From Haladaptatus litoreus (GTDB taxonomy: Archaea > Halobacteriota > Halobacteria > Halobacteriales > Haladaptataceae), in contig NZ_FTNO01000001.1 in NCBI RefSeq assembly GCF_900156425.1, forward strand, positions 1,302,001 to 1,366,000: 64,000 nucleotides of DNA, given 5' to 3'. Made by a program: the position numbers and the translations under genes. Every line of letters begins with the position of its first letter. Position 1 is the first letter of the stretch. The notes below the pieces were generated by a model, which saw only the letters and a list, made by a program, of their open reading frames with translations, searched no databases and was not told the DNA's origin. Positions 8,653-15,827 of this stretch are shown here, piece by piece.

Positions 8653-8670
8653 ATAGTCAATATTGACTAT
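8653..8670. promoter_or_regulatory. Perfect 18-bp palindrome over the HNH gene start codon
   Basis: ATAGTCAATATTGACTAT is a perfect palindrome whose last two bases are the A and T of the ATG at 8669. It is AT-rich in a GC-rich neighbourhood and sits where a leaderless transcript would begin. It would suit an operator for a dimeric repressor, possibly including self-binding by the zinc-finger nuclease it precedes. Confidence 0.55.
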
Positions 8671-9424
8671 GGCCGAGTGTCCGAAATGCTATGAGTCATT
8701 CGACTCACAACAGGGCATGCGGATACACCATACTCGTACACACGGCGAAAAGCTCCCAAATCGGACGTGTGATGGCTGTGGTGTACAATTCTATGATGCA
8801 AAGGCACGGAAGCAATTTTGTACTGATTGTTTGCCCAACGCTGGAGAGAACAATGGGAATTGGCGCAATGCAAGAGAGACTTCGACTTGTCGCATCTGTG
8901 AAACCGAGTTTAGCTACTATTCATCAAATAAGGATGGTGTGTATTGCTCTGACTGTGTTACGAAATCAGTCGGATTACTGCCCGAAAATCCGTCCGAGAA
9001 AGGTGAGAGAATCGAAACGGAGTGTTTGTGCTGTGACGAATTTATGAACGTTCGACCATCTCGATTAGCTAGGCGTAGTAGAGGGATTTTCTGCGACATG
9101 GAATGTTACGGGTATTGGTTATCAGAGAACGTCGTCGGAGAAAATCATCACCAATGGGAGGGTGGCACTATCAATTACGGTCGAAAATGGTGGCGTGTTA
9201 GACGAGAAGCACTCAATAGGGATGAAAAGACGTGCCAAAATTGCGGTGCAGACGAAGCAGAACTTGGTCAGGCACCAGATGTTCATCACCGTATCAGAGT
9301 TCGTGATTTTGATGTCCCACAGAACGCACATTATCTTGATAACGTCATCACGCTCTGTCGAACCTGCCATCGAAATGTCGAAGAAGGGAATGTGACCCTT
9401 TCAGGGGAGCAAAGCGAAAAGTAA
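8669..9424 (+). CDS. HNH endonuclease with C2H2-like finger and several zinc knuckles
   Basis: The 251-residue protein begins with a C2H2-type finger (C4, C7, H20, H25), followed by Cys pairs at 34/37 with 51/54, at 74/77 with 93/96, and at 119/122 with 142/146. It ends in an HNH nuclease domain: C189/C192, H206-H207, an NVITLC strand (N225) and C230/C233. Such domains cut or nick DNA with a His-metal site. The ATG at 8669 is preferred; another lies at 8663. Base composition is markedly AT-richer and the protein less acidic than its neighbours, and it sits next to a tRNA gene, so recent acquisition is likely. It resembles free-standing phage or homing-type HNH proteins; a defence role cannot be excluded. 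Confidence 0.88.
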   Translation: MAECPKCYESFDSQQGMRIHHTRTHGEKLPNRTCDGCGVQFYDAKARKQFCTDCLPNAGENNGNWRNARETSTCRICETEFSYYSSNKDGVYCSDCVTKSVGLLPENPSEKGERIETECLCCDEFMNVRPSRLARRSRGIFCDMECYGYWLSENVVGENHHQWEGGTINYGRKWWRVRREALNRDEKTCQNCGADEAELGQAPDVHHRIRVRDFDVPQNAHYLDNVITLCRTCHRNVEEGNVTLSGEQSEK

Positions 9425-9464
9425 CGCACTTGTATGAGGAGACACTACTCGCAGATGCAACCGT

Positions 9465-9476
9465 AGTCCCGTGGTG
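9465..9476 (+). repeat. 12-bp copy of the tRNA-Gln 5' end
   Basis: AGTCCCGTGGTG here is identical to the first 12 bases of the tRNA-Gln gene at 9533-9544, 68 bases downstream. It is not a second tRNA because nothing after it can fold as one. Such short duplications can mark insertion next to a tRNA gene. Confidence 0.6.
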
Positions 9477-9480
9477 GTGA

Positions 9481-9499
9481 GCAAATCCGTCGGATTTGC
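9481..9499. repeat. Perfect hairpin GCAAATCC-GTC-GGATTTGC
   Basis: Eight-base arms and a three-base loop lie between the tRNA fragment and the tRNA. The architecture matches the hairpins clustered at 15966-16225. It could end the HNH transcript, but no T-run follows. Confidence 0.5.
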
Positions 9500-9532
9500 G
9501 AGGTACACGAGACAAACGAGCAAAACGAGTGC

Positions 9533-9634
9533 AGTCCCGTGGTGTAGCGGCCAATCATAATGGCCTTTGGACGTGACTGGTTTTCCAGTTGCGGAAGACA
9601 GCCATTGACGGCGGTTCGAATCCGCCCGGGACTA
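9533..9634 (+). tRNA. tRNA-Gln (anticodon UUG) with intron
   Basis: The acceptor arms AGTCCCG (9533-9539) and CGGGACT (9627-9633) pair, with discriminator A at 9634. The T-arm is GGCGG-TTCGAAT-CCGCC. The anticodon stem ATGGC (from 9560) pairs with GCCAT (9601-9605), and the loop CTTTGG...A carries anticodon TTG. Between anticodon position 37 and 38 an intron of about 29 bases (9571-9599) interrupts the loop, where archaeal bulge-helix-bulge introns usually sit. Removing it leaves 73 bases without encoded CCA. Haloarchaeal tRNA-Gln(UUG) is known to contain an intron here. Exact splice bases are uncertain by one or two. Confidence 0.95.
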
Positions 9635-9777
9635 TTCTTCGATTTTATACCTTTGAGATGTTGTCTCGTATATCACATCGCACAGGGCTATTTCGAAACT
9701 GTGAATTGCAGACTACTGCCTTCACAGTGCATCAACCTCGAAAAACAAAACGGCAAGTCGCTACTGAAAAATCGCTG

Positions 9778-10404
9778 TTACTCCGAACTGTATTCGACAG
9801 TTCCAGTCCATCGACCGTACAAGTCGTCGGTCTGCTTGTCCTGGTCTAGCATGAGGACTTCAATCTCCAGCGTGCCGGAGTCGAACTGCTCGAATGCTCG
9901 TTCGTCGATATCGACGGAGTAGGTGCCTTCGTCGTGCTGGAATCGAACGCTCGTGCGGCCGACGCGCTCGCCATCGACTCTGACGAGGAAGTACGGGTCA
10001 CCGTCCACGAGTGGTTCGGGGTCAACACCAGTGAGGTTCGTGTCGGCCGTGACATCGACATCGAAACTAGTGACGCCGTTGCCGTTCTTCGCTTGAACTT
10101 TGTTGGTGAGGGTGACGCTCTTGATGTGGTTGTCATCGCCGATTTTGTCGTCAATCGGGGTGTGTGGGGCTTCGGGAGGTTCCCACTCTTCGACCGTCGT
10201 GGTGGTTGTAGTCGTGCTGGTCGTCGTGATCGTCGTTTCGGCCGATGTGGTCGATGAATCGGTCGCGGTGGTTTCGGTTATGTCGCTAGTCGGCGCGTCG
10301 GTCGTCGTGGTTGTCGTCGTATCGTTCGACCCGCCAATCCCGCTGCAACCGGCGAGCATGATGGCGAGGATGAGAACGAGGACAGTCGAGCGGTGACGAT
10401 TCAT
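9778..10404 (-). CDS. Secreted lipoprotein with Thr-rich linker
   Basis: The 208-residue product has an N-terminal basic-hydrophobic signal ending in a lipobox (IMLAGCS, Cys at about 20), a long Thr/Ser-rich linker (about 28-70, probably glycosylated), and a beta-rich C-terminal domain of about 135 residues. It is expected to be lipid-anchored on the outer face of the membrane. The ATG at 10404 is chosen because it places the signal peptide at the start; a longer frame exists but lacks this logic. I do not recognise the globular domain. Confidence 0.8.
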   Translation of the reverse strand: MNRHRSTVLVLILAIMLAGCSGIGGSNDTTTTTTTDAPTSDITETTATDSSTTSAETTITTTSTTTTTTTVEEWEPPEAPHTPIDDKIGDDNHIKSVTLTNKVQAKNGNGVTSFDVDVTADTNLTGVDPEPLVDGDPYFLVRVDGERVGRTSVRFQHDEGTYSVDIDERAFEQFDSGTLEIEVLMLDQDKQTDDLYGRWTGTVEYSSE

Positions 10405-10787
10405 ATGTCGTAAGTAAACTGTAGGAGAATCACACATAAATATCCTTCTGCCGGTTTCAATCAGTCGTTTCCTGTGATTTATGCGGCTGTTACCGGCAGT
10501 AAGGAGTGCACACCACGTGAAAATCAAACGATATAAATGCGAACATGGTCGTTCAACATCGCTCACCTTTGTCTGTCAGAGTGGACGGAGGATGTCAAAG
10601 ATAGGCGTGAGAAAAATCCCGTGAAGGGTATATGTAATGGAAGGAAAATTGTTCGAAAAGCGATTAGAAACCGCTGCCTACTCAGGTTTCATCGACGCTC
10701 AGTTTTGTTACCAGATTCCTACAAGTAGAAACAAGACATATACCACATGACTCCATCTATAGTGTTTACCATCAAATGGAGAACGTT
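10405..10787. other. Intergenic region, no convincing gene
   Basis: About 380 bases between the divergent lipoprotein and a small plus-strand gene. It contains AT-rich promoter-like sequence on both sides (for example ATATAAATG near 10531). An open frame from 10537 encodes a very basic 63-residue peptide unlike haloarchaeal proteins and is not called. I see no RNA gene. Confidence 0.5.
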
Positions 10788-11003
10788 ATGCAATATCAAC
10801 AAGACGGACGGTACGAGATGACCGTTACAGAGGCGGAGTACGACGAGGATGGTTCCTTACAGCTCTCACTGACGGTCAATTCGCAGGAAACGCCGCCGCT
10901 CGATGAACTTCTCACGACGAGCTACGTCAAAGTAAGCGTCTACGACAACGACGAGTTCGCGGAAAATGGGACGCTGACGTTGTACAACAGCCTACGTTGC
11001 TGA
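10788..11003 (+). CDS. Small acidic hypothetical protein
   Basis: The 71-residue acidic product (starting MQYQQDGRYEMTVTEAEY) looks beta-rich and ends in YNSLRC. The ATG at 10788 has a GGAG element six bases upstream; an in-frame ATG at 10776 would add four residues. I do not recognise the family. The acid-rich composition supports a real haloarchaeal gene, but no neighbour suggests a role. Confidence 0.5.
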   Translation: MQYQQDGRYEMTVTEAEYDEDGSLQLSLTVNSQETPPLDELLTTSYVKVSVYDNDEFAENGTLTLYNSLRC

Positions 11004-11103
11004 TTATCCGGCTTTGACGGTGATTTACGCGAGCAGTTTGAGAGCGACAGCAGTGCCGCGGTAAGTCGTCGGTAACGTCGTGTTCGGAAAAACAGCTGCA
11101 ATC

Positions 11104-11532
11104 TTAGAGTCGGTCGCGCCCGTTACGTCGTGAAACGAATCTGCCGAAGTCGATTTGTTGAACCTTCTTCACGATTCCACGAAGATAGCGACGAACGTCG
11201 AAACCACTTCGGCGACTCGTTCGCCGTCGAGAGGAGCGGCGGTCCCGCCCAGTTTTCGTTCCCGTTCGGCTCAGTTGGTTTCGAATCGTCGACTGTAGCT
11301 CGTGGGAAATGAGAGGACTTTCGGGCGAAATTACGCGCGCGAGTAACAGACAGACGGCGGCGATTACCACGAAATAGTAACCGAACGTGGTGACAAGGCT
11401 GTCCGAGAAAAACGCGACGTAGATTCCGTTTATAAACAAAAACACGCCTGCGAGCTCTAACATCTTGTTCAGATAGTAAAACGACGAGTCGTTCGTCGAT
11501 GTTTCGATTCTATTGAGACTTCTCGTGCTCAT
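11104..11532 (-). CDS. Two-helix membrane protein with strongly basic tail
   Basis: The 142-residue product has two hydrophobic segments (about 24-44 and 48-66) followed by a C-terminal half full of Arg (TGRDRRSSRRRTSRRS and similar). A basic cytoplasmic tail that could bind nucleic acid or lipid headgroups is unusual for an acidic haloarchaeal proteome. No family recognised. It is divergent from the metallophosphoesterase, with about 180 bases of AT-rich sequence between them. Confidence 0.6.
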   Translation of the reverse strand: MSTRSLNRIETSTNDSSFYYLNKMLELAGVFLFINGIYVAFFSDSLVTTFGYYFVVIAAVCLLLARVISPESPLISHELQSTIRNQLSRTGTKTGRDRRSSRRRTSRRSGFDVRRYLRGIVKKVQQIDFGRFVSRRNGRDRL

Positions 11533-11713
11533 TCCCGTCCATAGTTTCGACGTGCGACGTAATCAAAGTCAGTCAGACGCGTGTGAGACATGTATGTCGA
11601 ACGTGACTTGACTGAAGTCTGATGATAGTGCAGTGCTATATATAGAATACGTATAGAATAATTATTTTGTGCGGTACCTTTATAACTTGGTCAACACTCT
11701 ACTCAGACACACC

Positions 11714-12718
11714 ATGACCGAACACGGAGCGGGAACGGAATCCACGAGTGGTGTTCGCAAACGAAACATTTCCGCCGAGTCGTCCGACGCGCATGCGGAT
11801 GCTGGCCCCGTTTTCGCCCATTTTACTCGCCCTCGAAGCGCCGTTCCGACGACTATCGCACTCGTCTCCGACACTCACATTTCCTCCGAAAACCGCGGGA
11901 CGTGGAAGGTGTTCCATCGGACACAAGCGCGTCTCCGAACCGCCCTCGCAGACGCGAACACGCGAGACGTAGATGCCGTCGTGTTCGCAGGCGACCTAAC
12001 TGAAGACGGCTCGGCGGCCGATTTCGAAGCGTTCGATTCGCTTCTTTCTTCGCTCGACGTCCCTTTCTTCGCAGTTCCCGGCAACCACGACGTTCCGAAG
12101 TCGTTCGACGCGCACGAAACGCCCGCGCTGTCGTCGTTCGAGGCCGATTTCACACCCGGTGAACTTCCGTTTCACGAACGCATCGGTGGCGTCGATATTC
12201 TCGGTTTGAACAGCGCAGAGACGCCAGAGGGGTCGCTCGCGGACTGCCACGACGGCGAAATATCGGCGGCACAACTCGCGTGGTTGGAAGAGTCGCTTCC
12301 GAAAACGGACGAATCTATCGTCGTCATGCATCACAACCTTCCTGGTCTCGCGTGCGAAGCTAGCGTCCATTCGTGGCGTCCCTCGTTTCCGACTCGGAAC
12401 GCGGACGAACTCGCAAGCCTGCTCGCCCGCCACGATGTGCCACTCCACGTTTCCGGTCACCTACACGTTCCGTCCGTCGCGGAGACGAACGGCGTGCGCG
12501 AAATCGTCGCTCCCTCCCTTTGCTCGTTCCCACAAGCATACCTCCTGTTCGAGATTGACCGTACAGGAACGACGGTTCGATTCGTTCCGACTGCCGACCC
12601 GGAGGAGACGAGAGAGGCTTACAATCACGCAAAACGGGATTCAGCACGAAGCGATGCCGTCGCCGAGATGACGCTCGATCGGTTGGGGGCGCTCCCGTTG
12701 GCGAACGAATCGACATAA
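11714..12718 (+). CDS. Calcineurin-like metallophosphoesterase
   Basis: The 334-residue protein shows the full metallophosphoesterase signature: SDTHIS (D and H, metal 1), GDLTEDG, GNHD, MHHN and the terminal SGHLH. It resembles the cyclic-nucleotide phosphodiesterase-like (CpdA/Icc-type) subgroup in length, but substrate cannot be assigned. I chose the ATG at 11714. A TTTATAAC box about 24 bases upstream fits a leaderless transcript. About 45 residues precede the catalytic domain and look disordered. Confidence 0.88.
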   Translation: MTEHGAGTESTSGVRKRNISAESSDAHADAGPVFAHFTRPRSAVPTTIALVSDTHISSENRGTWKVFHRTQARLRTALADANTRDVDAVVFAGDLTEDGSAADFEAFDSLLSSLDVPFFAVPGNHDVPKSFDAHETPALSSFEADFTPGELPFHERIGGVDILGLNSAETPEGSLADCHDGEISAAQLAWLEESLPKTDESIVVMHHNLPGLACEASVHSWRPSFPTRNADELASLLARHDVPLHVSGHLHVPSVAETNGVREIVAPSLCSFPQAYLLFEIDRTGTTVRFVPTADPEETREAYNHAKRDSARSDAVAEMTLDRLGALPLANEST

Positions 12719-12774
12719 ACGAAAACTCAGTGGAACGAGCAGAATACAGGCTCAAACTTGGACGCGGACTCGAA

Positions 12775-13479
12775 CTAGTCGAGAACGAACTTCAGGCGCT
12801 CTTCGTCGCTTCCCTTCGTTTCCCGGCCCGTAATCCGAAACTCGCCGATTTCGTCCGTGTTCTCCACGTGCGTCCCCGCACAGGCGGTTCGGTCGTACTC
12901 CTCTATTTCCACGATACGAATTTCTCGGATGCTTTCGGGAAGCAAGTGAATCCGTGTTCGCTCCGGGTCGAGGGTCGATTCGGCTTCGTCGCGTTCCATC
13001 TCGTACCAACTGACGTCCAGTCCCTCCTCGATTCGGTCGTTCATCACTGATTCGATGTGTTCGAACTCCTCGTCGGAAAACCGATCGTAGGCACAGTCGA
13101 TTCGCGCTCGGTCGGCGTACAGTTGATTCCCGGTCGTCTGTGCGTCGTACTCGTCCAACAGCACTGCCGAGAGAAGATGCTGTGCTGTATGGTACTGCAT
13201 ATGAGCGTACCGCCGTTCCCAGTCGATTTGCCCTGTGACAGTCGCCCCTTCTTCCGGCGGTGTTCCATCGACGGTGTGGTAGATGGTGTCCTTTTTCCGA
13301 ACGTCCGTAACGTTCCACGTCTCGTCGTCCGCTTCGAGAACGCCGGTGTCGCAGGGCTGGCCGCCACCATCCGGGTAGAACAGGGTCCGGTCGAGGACGA
13401 CTCGGTCGCCCGCGACCCGTTCTACTGTGGCTTCGAACTCCCTGTCGGTCGTCGCGTCGAGATACAGCGCCTCGGTCAT
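12775..13479 (-). CDS. alaX: Alanyl-tRNA editing protein AlaX
   Basis: The 234-residue protein is a free-standing alanyl-tRNA synthetase editing domain. It has an N-terminal beta-barrel segment including FYPDGGGQP (34-42) and zinc ligands HTAQH (H97, H101) and CAGTH (C200, H204). AlaX hydrolyses mischarged Ser- or Gly-tRNA(Ala) in trans. Length suits the medium type (AlaX-M), which keeps the Gly-rich motif. It converges with the metallophosphoesterase gene, about 56 bases apart. Confidence 0.93.
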   Translation of the reverse strand: MTEALYLDATTDREFEATVERVAGDRVVLDRTLFYPDGGGQPCDTGVLEADDETWNVTDVRKKDTIYHTVDGTPPEEGATVTGQIDWERRYAHMQYHTAQHLLSAVLLDEYDAQTTGNQLYADRARIDCAYDRFSDEEFEHIESVMNDRIEEGLDVSWYEMERDEAESTLDPERTRIHLLPESIREIRIVEIEEYDRTACAGTHVENTDEIGEFRITGRETKGSDEERLKFVLD

Positions 13480-13589
13480 AGATGGGGAGACGAACAGCCG
13501 TCACTTAATGTTCTCGTCGTAACGCTAAAGAGCGAATCGTGCGTTTGTATCAGTAATGAGTACGTACTGTGAACAACGGAGGGGTTTCT

Positions 13590-14297
13590 ATGGGTGTCGA
13601 AATTAAGGGGTCGCCCGTCTCTGAACAGGAGTTTGAGGAGATGAAGGCGTTCGTCTACGAATATCTCTCGGCAAGCGTGAAAAACGAAGAGGGCGGCGGA
13701 CGAATGCGCTGGTATCCGTGGCACTCCGCGGACTACCGATTCAACCACATCCTCAACGTGGTCAGGCTATCAGAAACCATCGCGGAGCGCGAGGGCGCTG
13801 ATGTCGATGTCGCCCGCGTCGCCGCGCTGTTTCACGACATCGCCAAGCTGGATGCAGACCAAGAAGTCCACGCCGAGGAGGGCGCGCGAGTCGCGCGCGA
13901 GTACCTCGAATCGCGCGGCGAGTTCCCCGAGTCGTTCGTTGACGAAGTGTGCAAAGCCGTCGAAGACCACTCGTTTCAGGGCGACCTCTCGCGCCTCTCG
14001 AAGGAGGCCCAGTGTCTCATCGAGGCGGACATGCTCGACAAAGTCGGCGCGAACGGCACTGCCCTGATGCTCCTTCGAATGGGCTACGAAGCCCGGACGC
14101 ACATGGCCGCGGCCGAGATGGTCGATAGGGTCCTCGAACGCGGGAAGGATGCGGCCTCCCGCGTCCAGAGCGACACTGCGAACGACATCGCGCACCGACG
14201 ACTCAAGCGCGTAAAATGGTTCCGCGAGTGGTTAGAGGAGGAAGTGCCGGAGATGGACGCCGAACCGACGAGTTCGCCGCGTGGACGCGGGCCGTAA
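13590..14297 (+). CDS. HD-domain hydrolase
   Basis: The 235-residue product contains an HD phosphohydrolase core: H53, FHDIAK (H82-D83), EDH near 125-127 and an EADMLD motif near 146-151 supplying the last Asp. It belongs to the small soluble HD group that cleaves nucleotides or phosphate esters; substrate unknown. The ATG at 13590 is favoured because GGAGG lies seven bases upstream (13578-13582); a GTG at 13569 is the alternative. Confidence 0.88.
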   Translation: MGVEIKGSPVSEQEFEEMKAFVYEYLSASVKNEEGGGRMRWYPWHSADYRFNHILNVVRLSETIAEREGADVDVARVAALFHDIAKLDADQEVHAEEGARVAREYLESRGEFPESFVDEVCKAVEDHSFQGDLSRLSKEAQCLIEADMLDKVGANGTALMLLRMGYEARTHMAAAEMVDRVLERGKDAASRVQSDTANDIAHRRLKRVKWFREWLEEEVPEMDAEPTSSPRGRGP

Positions 14298-14316
14298 GAC
14301 GAAACGAAAGACCAAA

Positions 14317-14345
14317 CGGAATCCAAATCACACGTTTGGATTCCG
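14317..14345. terminator. Perfect 11-bp hairpin between convergent genes
   Basis: CGGAATCCAAA-TCACACG-TTTGGATTCCG lies between the 3' ends of the HD gene and the LysE-type gene. It could serve as a bidirectional terminator or transcript stabiliser. No long T-run follows on either strand, so termination is not proven. Confidence 0.4.
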
Positions 14346-14404
14346 AACGCGAAATCCCGTGTGAACAGCGGTCTGCAACCCAATTGTAACCGACAATCGC
14401 TATT

Positions 14405-15061
14405 TTACATCAGCGTCGTCACGCTATCGTACACGAACGAGACGCCCGCCAGCGCAAGCACACCCGCGCTTAGATACGCCACCACGGGCGCGAAGGAATC
14501 GACGCGATTTCGCGCGGCGACGAGCGCCGCCGGAAAGCCGCTTATCCAGAGCGCGATTCCGGCGAAAAAGCCGAGTACGATAATCGGCCCGCCAGTCGTC
14601 ACGACCAGATTTCCGGGCAAATCCGAAAGGACGTCGAACTTGCCGGGGTCGAGGAGGCCGACGCCCGCCGTCAGCCACCAGATGATTTGATACGGATTCG
14701 TAATCGCCAGCGCGAACGCTTTTCTGAACCCTTTTGCGTCCTCGTCCACGTCCTCCGCGGTGAAGGTCGCGGTCGCATCCTTCGCGGTTCCGTAGGCAAA
14801 ATACAGCATCAGGAGTCCACCGACACCAATCATAACGCCGCGGACGACCGGCGCATCTTGGACGACAGCCACAACTCCGGCGAGCGCGAGAACGAAAAAG
14901 CAAGCGTCGGCGGTCATCGCACCTAACCCCGCCGAAAATCCCGACCGCCAGCCGCGGAGAACGCTCTCCTCGGCGATAACTGCGTTCATGGGTCCCGGCG
15001 GGGCCGCGAGCGAGAGGCCGAGTACCACGCCAGCGAGCGCCGAAACGAGCATCTCAAGCAT
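14405..15061 (-). CDS. LysE/RhtB-family exporter
   Basis: The 218-residue protein has six predicted membrane helices and the family N-terminal pattern LAAPPGPMNAVIAEES. A conserved NPYQIIWW segment follows the third helix. The family exports amino acids or, in related branches, cations. It is 74 bases downstream of a DtxR-type regulator on the same strand, which hints at metal-linked export, but substrate is unproven. I chose the ATG at 15061; ATG 15052 is also possible. Confidence 0.87.
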   Translation of the reverse strand: MLEMLVSALAGVVLGLSLAAPPGPMNAVIAEESVLRGWRSGFSAGLGAMTADACFFVLALAGVVAVVQDAPVVRGVMIGVGGLLMLYFAYGTAKDATATFTAEDVDEDAKGFRKAFALAITNPYQIIWWLTAGVGLLDPGKFDVLSDLPGNLVVTTGGPIIVLGFFAGIALWISGFPAALVAARNRVDSFAPVVAYLSAGVLALAGVSFVYDSVTTLM

Positions 15062-15135
15062 CGGATACAGACTTGTCGGCGGCAGAATAAAATCTCGTTG
15101 TTTGCGGAAACGGGGCGAACCACCGCACAAACCAA

Positions 15136-15801
15136 CTACGCTTCGACGACCGCCCGGACGCGAATCGACCGCGCGACGGTTTCCGGAAGGCTCTGCTCGT
15201 CGTCTTCGATTGCCACGGTCACCATGCCGAACGGAGCCACGTCCACGATTTCGAGTTCCGTTCCGGGCGTGATTCCCGCGTTCGAAAGATAGCGCAGTTC
15301 CTCCTCGTCGCGGTCGCTAACTCGCGCCACGACGACCGTTTCGCCGGAGTCGTGTTCGCTGAGTCGCGTCGTGTCGTCTTCCACGATTGGCGAGAGGTCG
15401 GCGTCCGGAATCGGGTCGCCGTGCGGGTCAACCGTCGGGTTGCCGAGGGCGTCCGCGACCCGGCGCTCGAACTCCTCGCTGATGTGGTGTTCGAGGCGGT
15501 CTGCCTCTTCGTGCACTTCGCTCCACGAATAGTCCAGATGCTCGGTCAAATACGACTCCAACAGCCGATGATGACGAAGCACTTCGAGCGCGACGGTTTC
15601 GCCCTCCTCCGTGAGTTCCACCCCTTTGTACTTCTCCCGATGGAGCAGGCCGCGGTCGGCCAACTTCTCCACCATGCTGGTGACCGTCGGCGGTGTCACG
15701 CCGAGGTAGTCCGCGATTGCGGAGGTCGCCACCGGCTCCTCGCTTTCCTTCTGGAGCGTGTAGATGGCTTTCAGATAGTCCTCCATCACGTCGCTCAACA
15801 T
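15136..15801 (-). CDS. DtxR/IdeR-family metal-dependent regulator with FeoA-like tail
   Basis: A 221-residue full-length DtxR-type repressor. It has an N-terminal winged helix (IADYLGVTPPTVTSMVEKLADR, about 26-47), a metal-binding and dimerisation domain with DRLEHHISEEFERRV (about 100-114), and a C-terminal FeoA/SH3-like domain (about 150-220). It corresponds in layout to haloarchaeal Idr/SirR proteins that sense Fe or Mn. The ATG at 15801 is preferred over the GTG at 15804. A TTAGA/TCTAA inverted repeat directly upstream suggests autoregulation. The LysE-type gene follows. Confidence 0.92.
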   Translation of the reverse strand: MLSDVMEDYLKAIYTLQKESEEPVATSAIADYLGVTPPTVTSMVEKLADRGLLHREKYKGVELTEEGETVALEVLRHHRLLESYLTEHLDYSWSEVHEEADRLEHHISEEFERRVADALGNPTVDPHGDPIPDADLSPIVEDDTTRLSEHDSGETVVVARVSDRDEEELRYLSNAGITPGTELEIVDVAPFGMVTVAIEDDEQSLPETVARSIRVRAVVEA

Positions 15802-15813
15802 CACTGCTCGAAA

Positions 15814-15827
15814 TTAGATTGTTCTAA
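15814..15827. promoter_or_regulatory. Inverted repeat in the DtxR-family regulator promoter
   Basis: TTAGA-TTGT-TCTAA (read TTAGA-ACAA-TCTAA on the gene strand) lies 13-26 bases before the regulator's ATG. That is where the TATA box of a leaderless haloarchaeal transcript should be; TTTAGAAC on the minus strand could itself act as the TATA element. Binding here would exclude TBP. A related repeat is at 63315-63331. Confidence 0.5.

Noticed and set aside
8669..9424. Part of a restriction-modification or defence island
   Set aside because: No methyltransferase, toxin-antitoxin or Cas gene is near, so a system cannot be claimed from the HNH gene alone.
9465..9532. Second tRNA gene
   Set aside because: Only 12 bases of the tRNA 5' end are present and no anticodon or T-arm follows.
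10537..10728. 63-codon open frame upstream of the small acidic gene
   Set aside because: Product is strongly basic with many Arg, Lys and Cys, unlike haloarchaeal proteins, and lies in an AT-rich promoter stretch.
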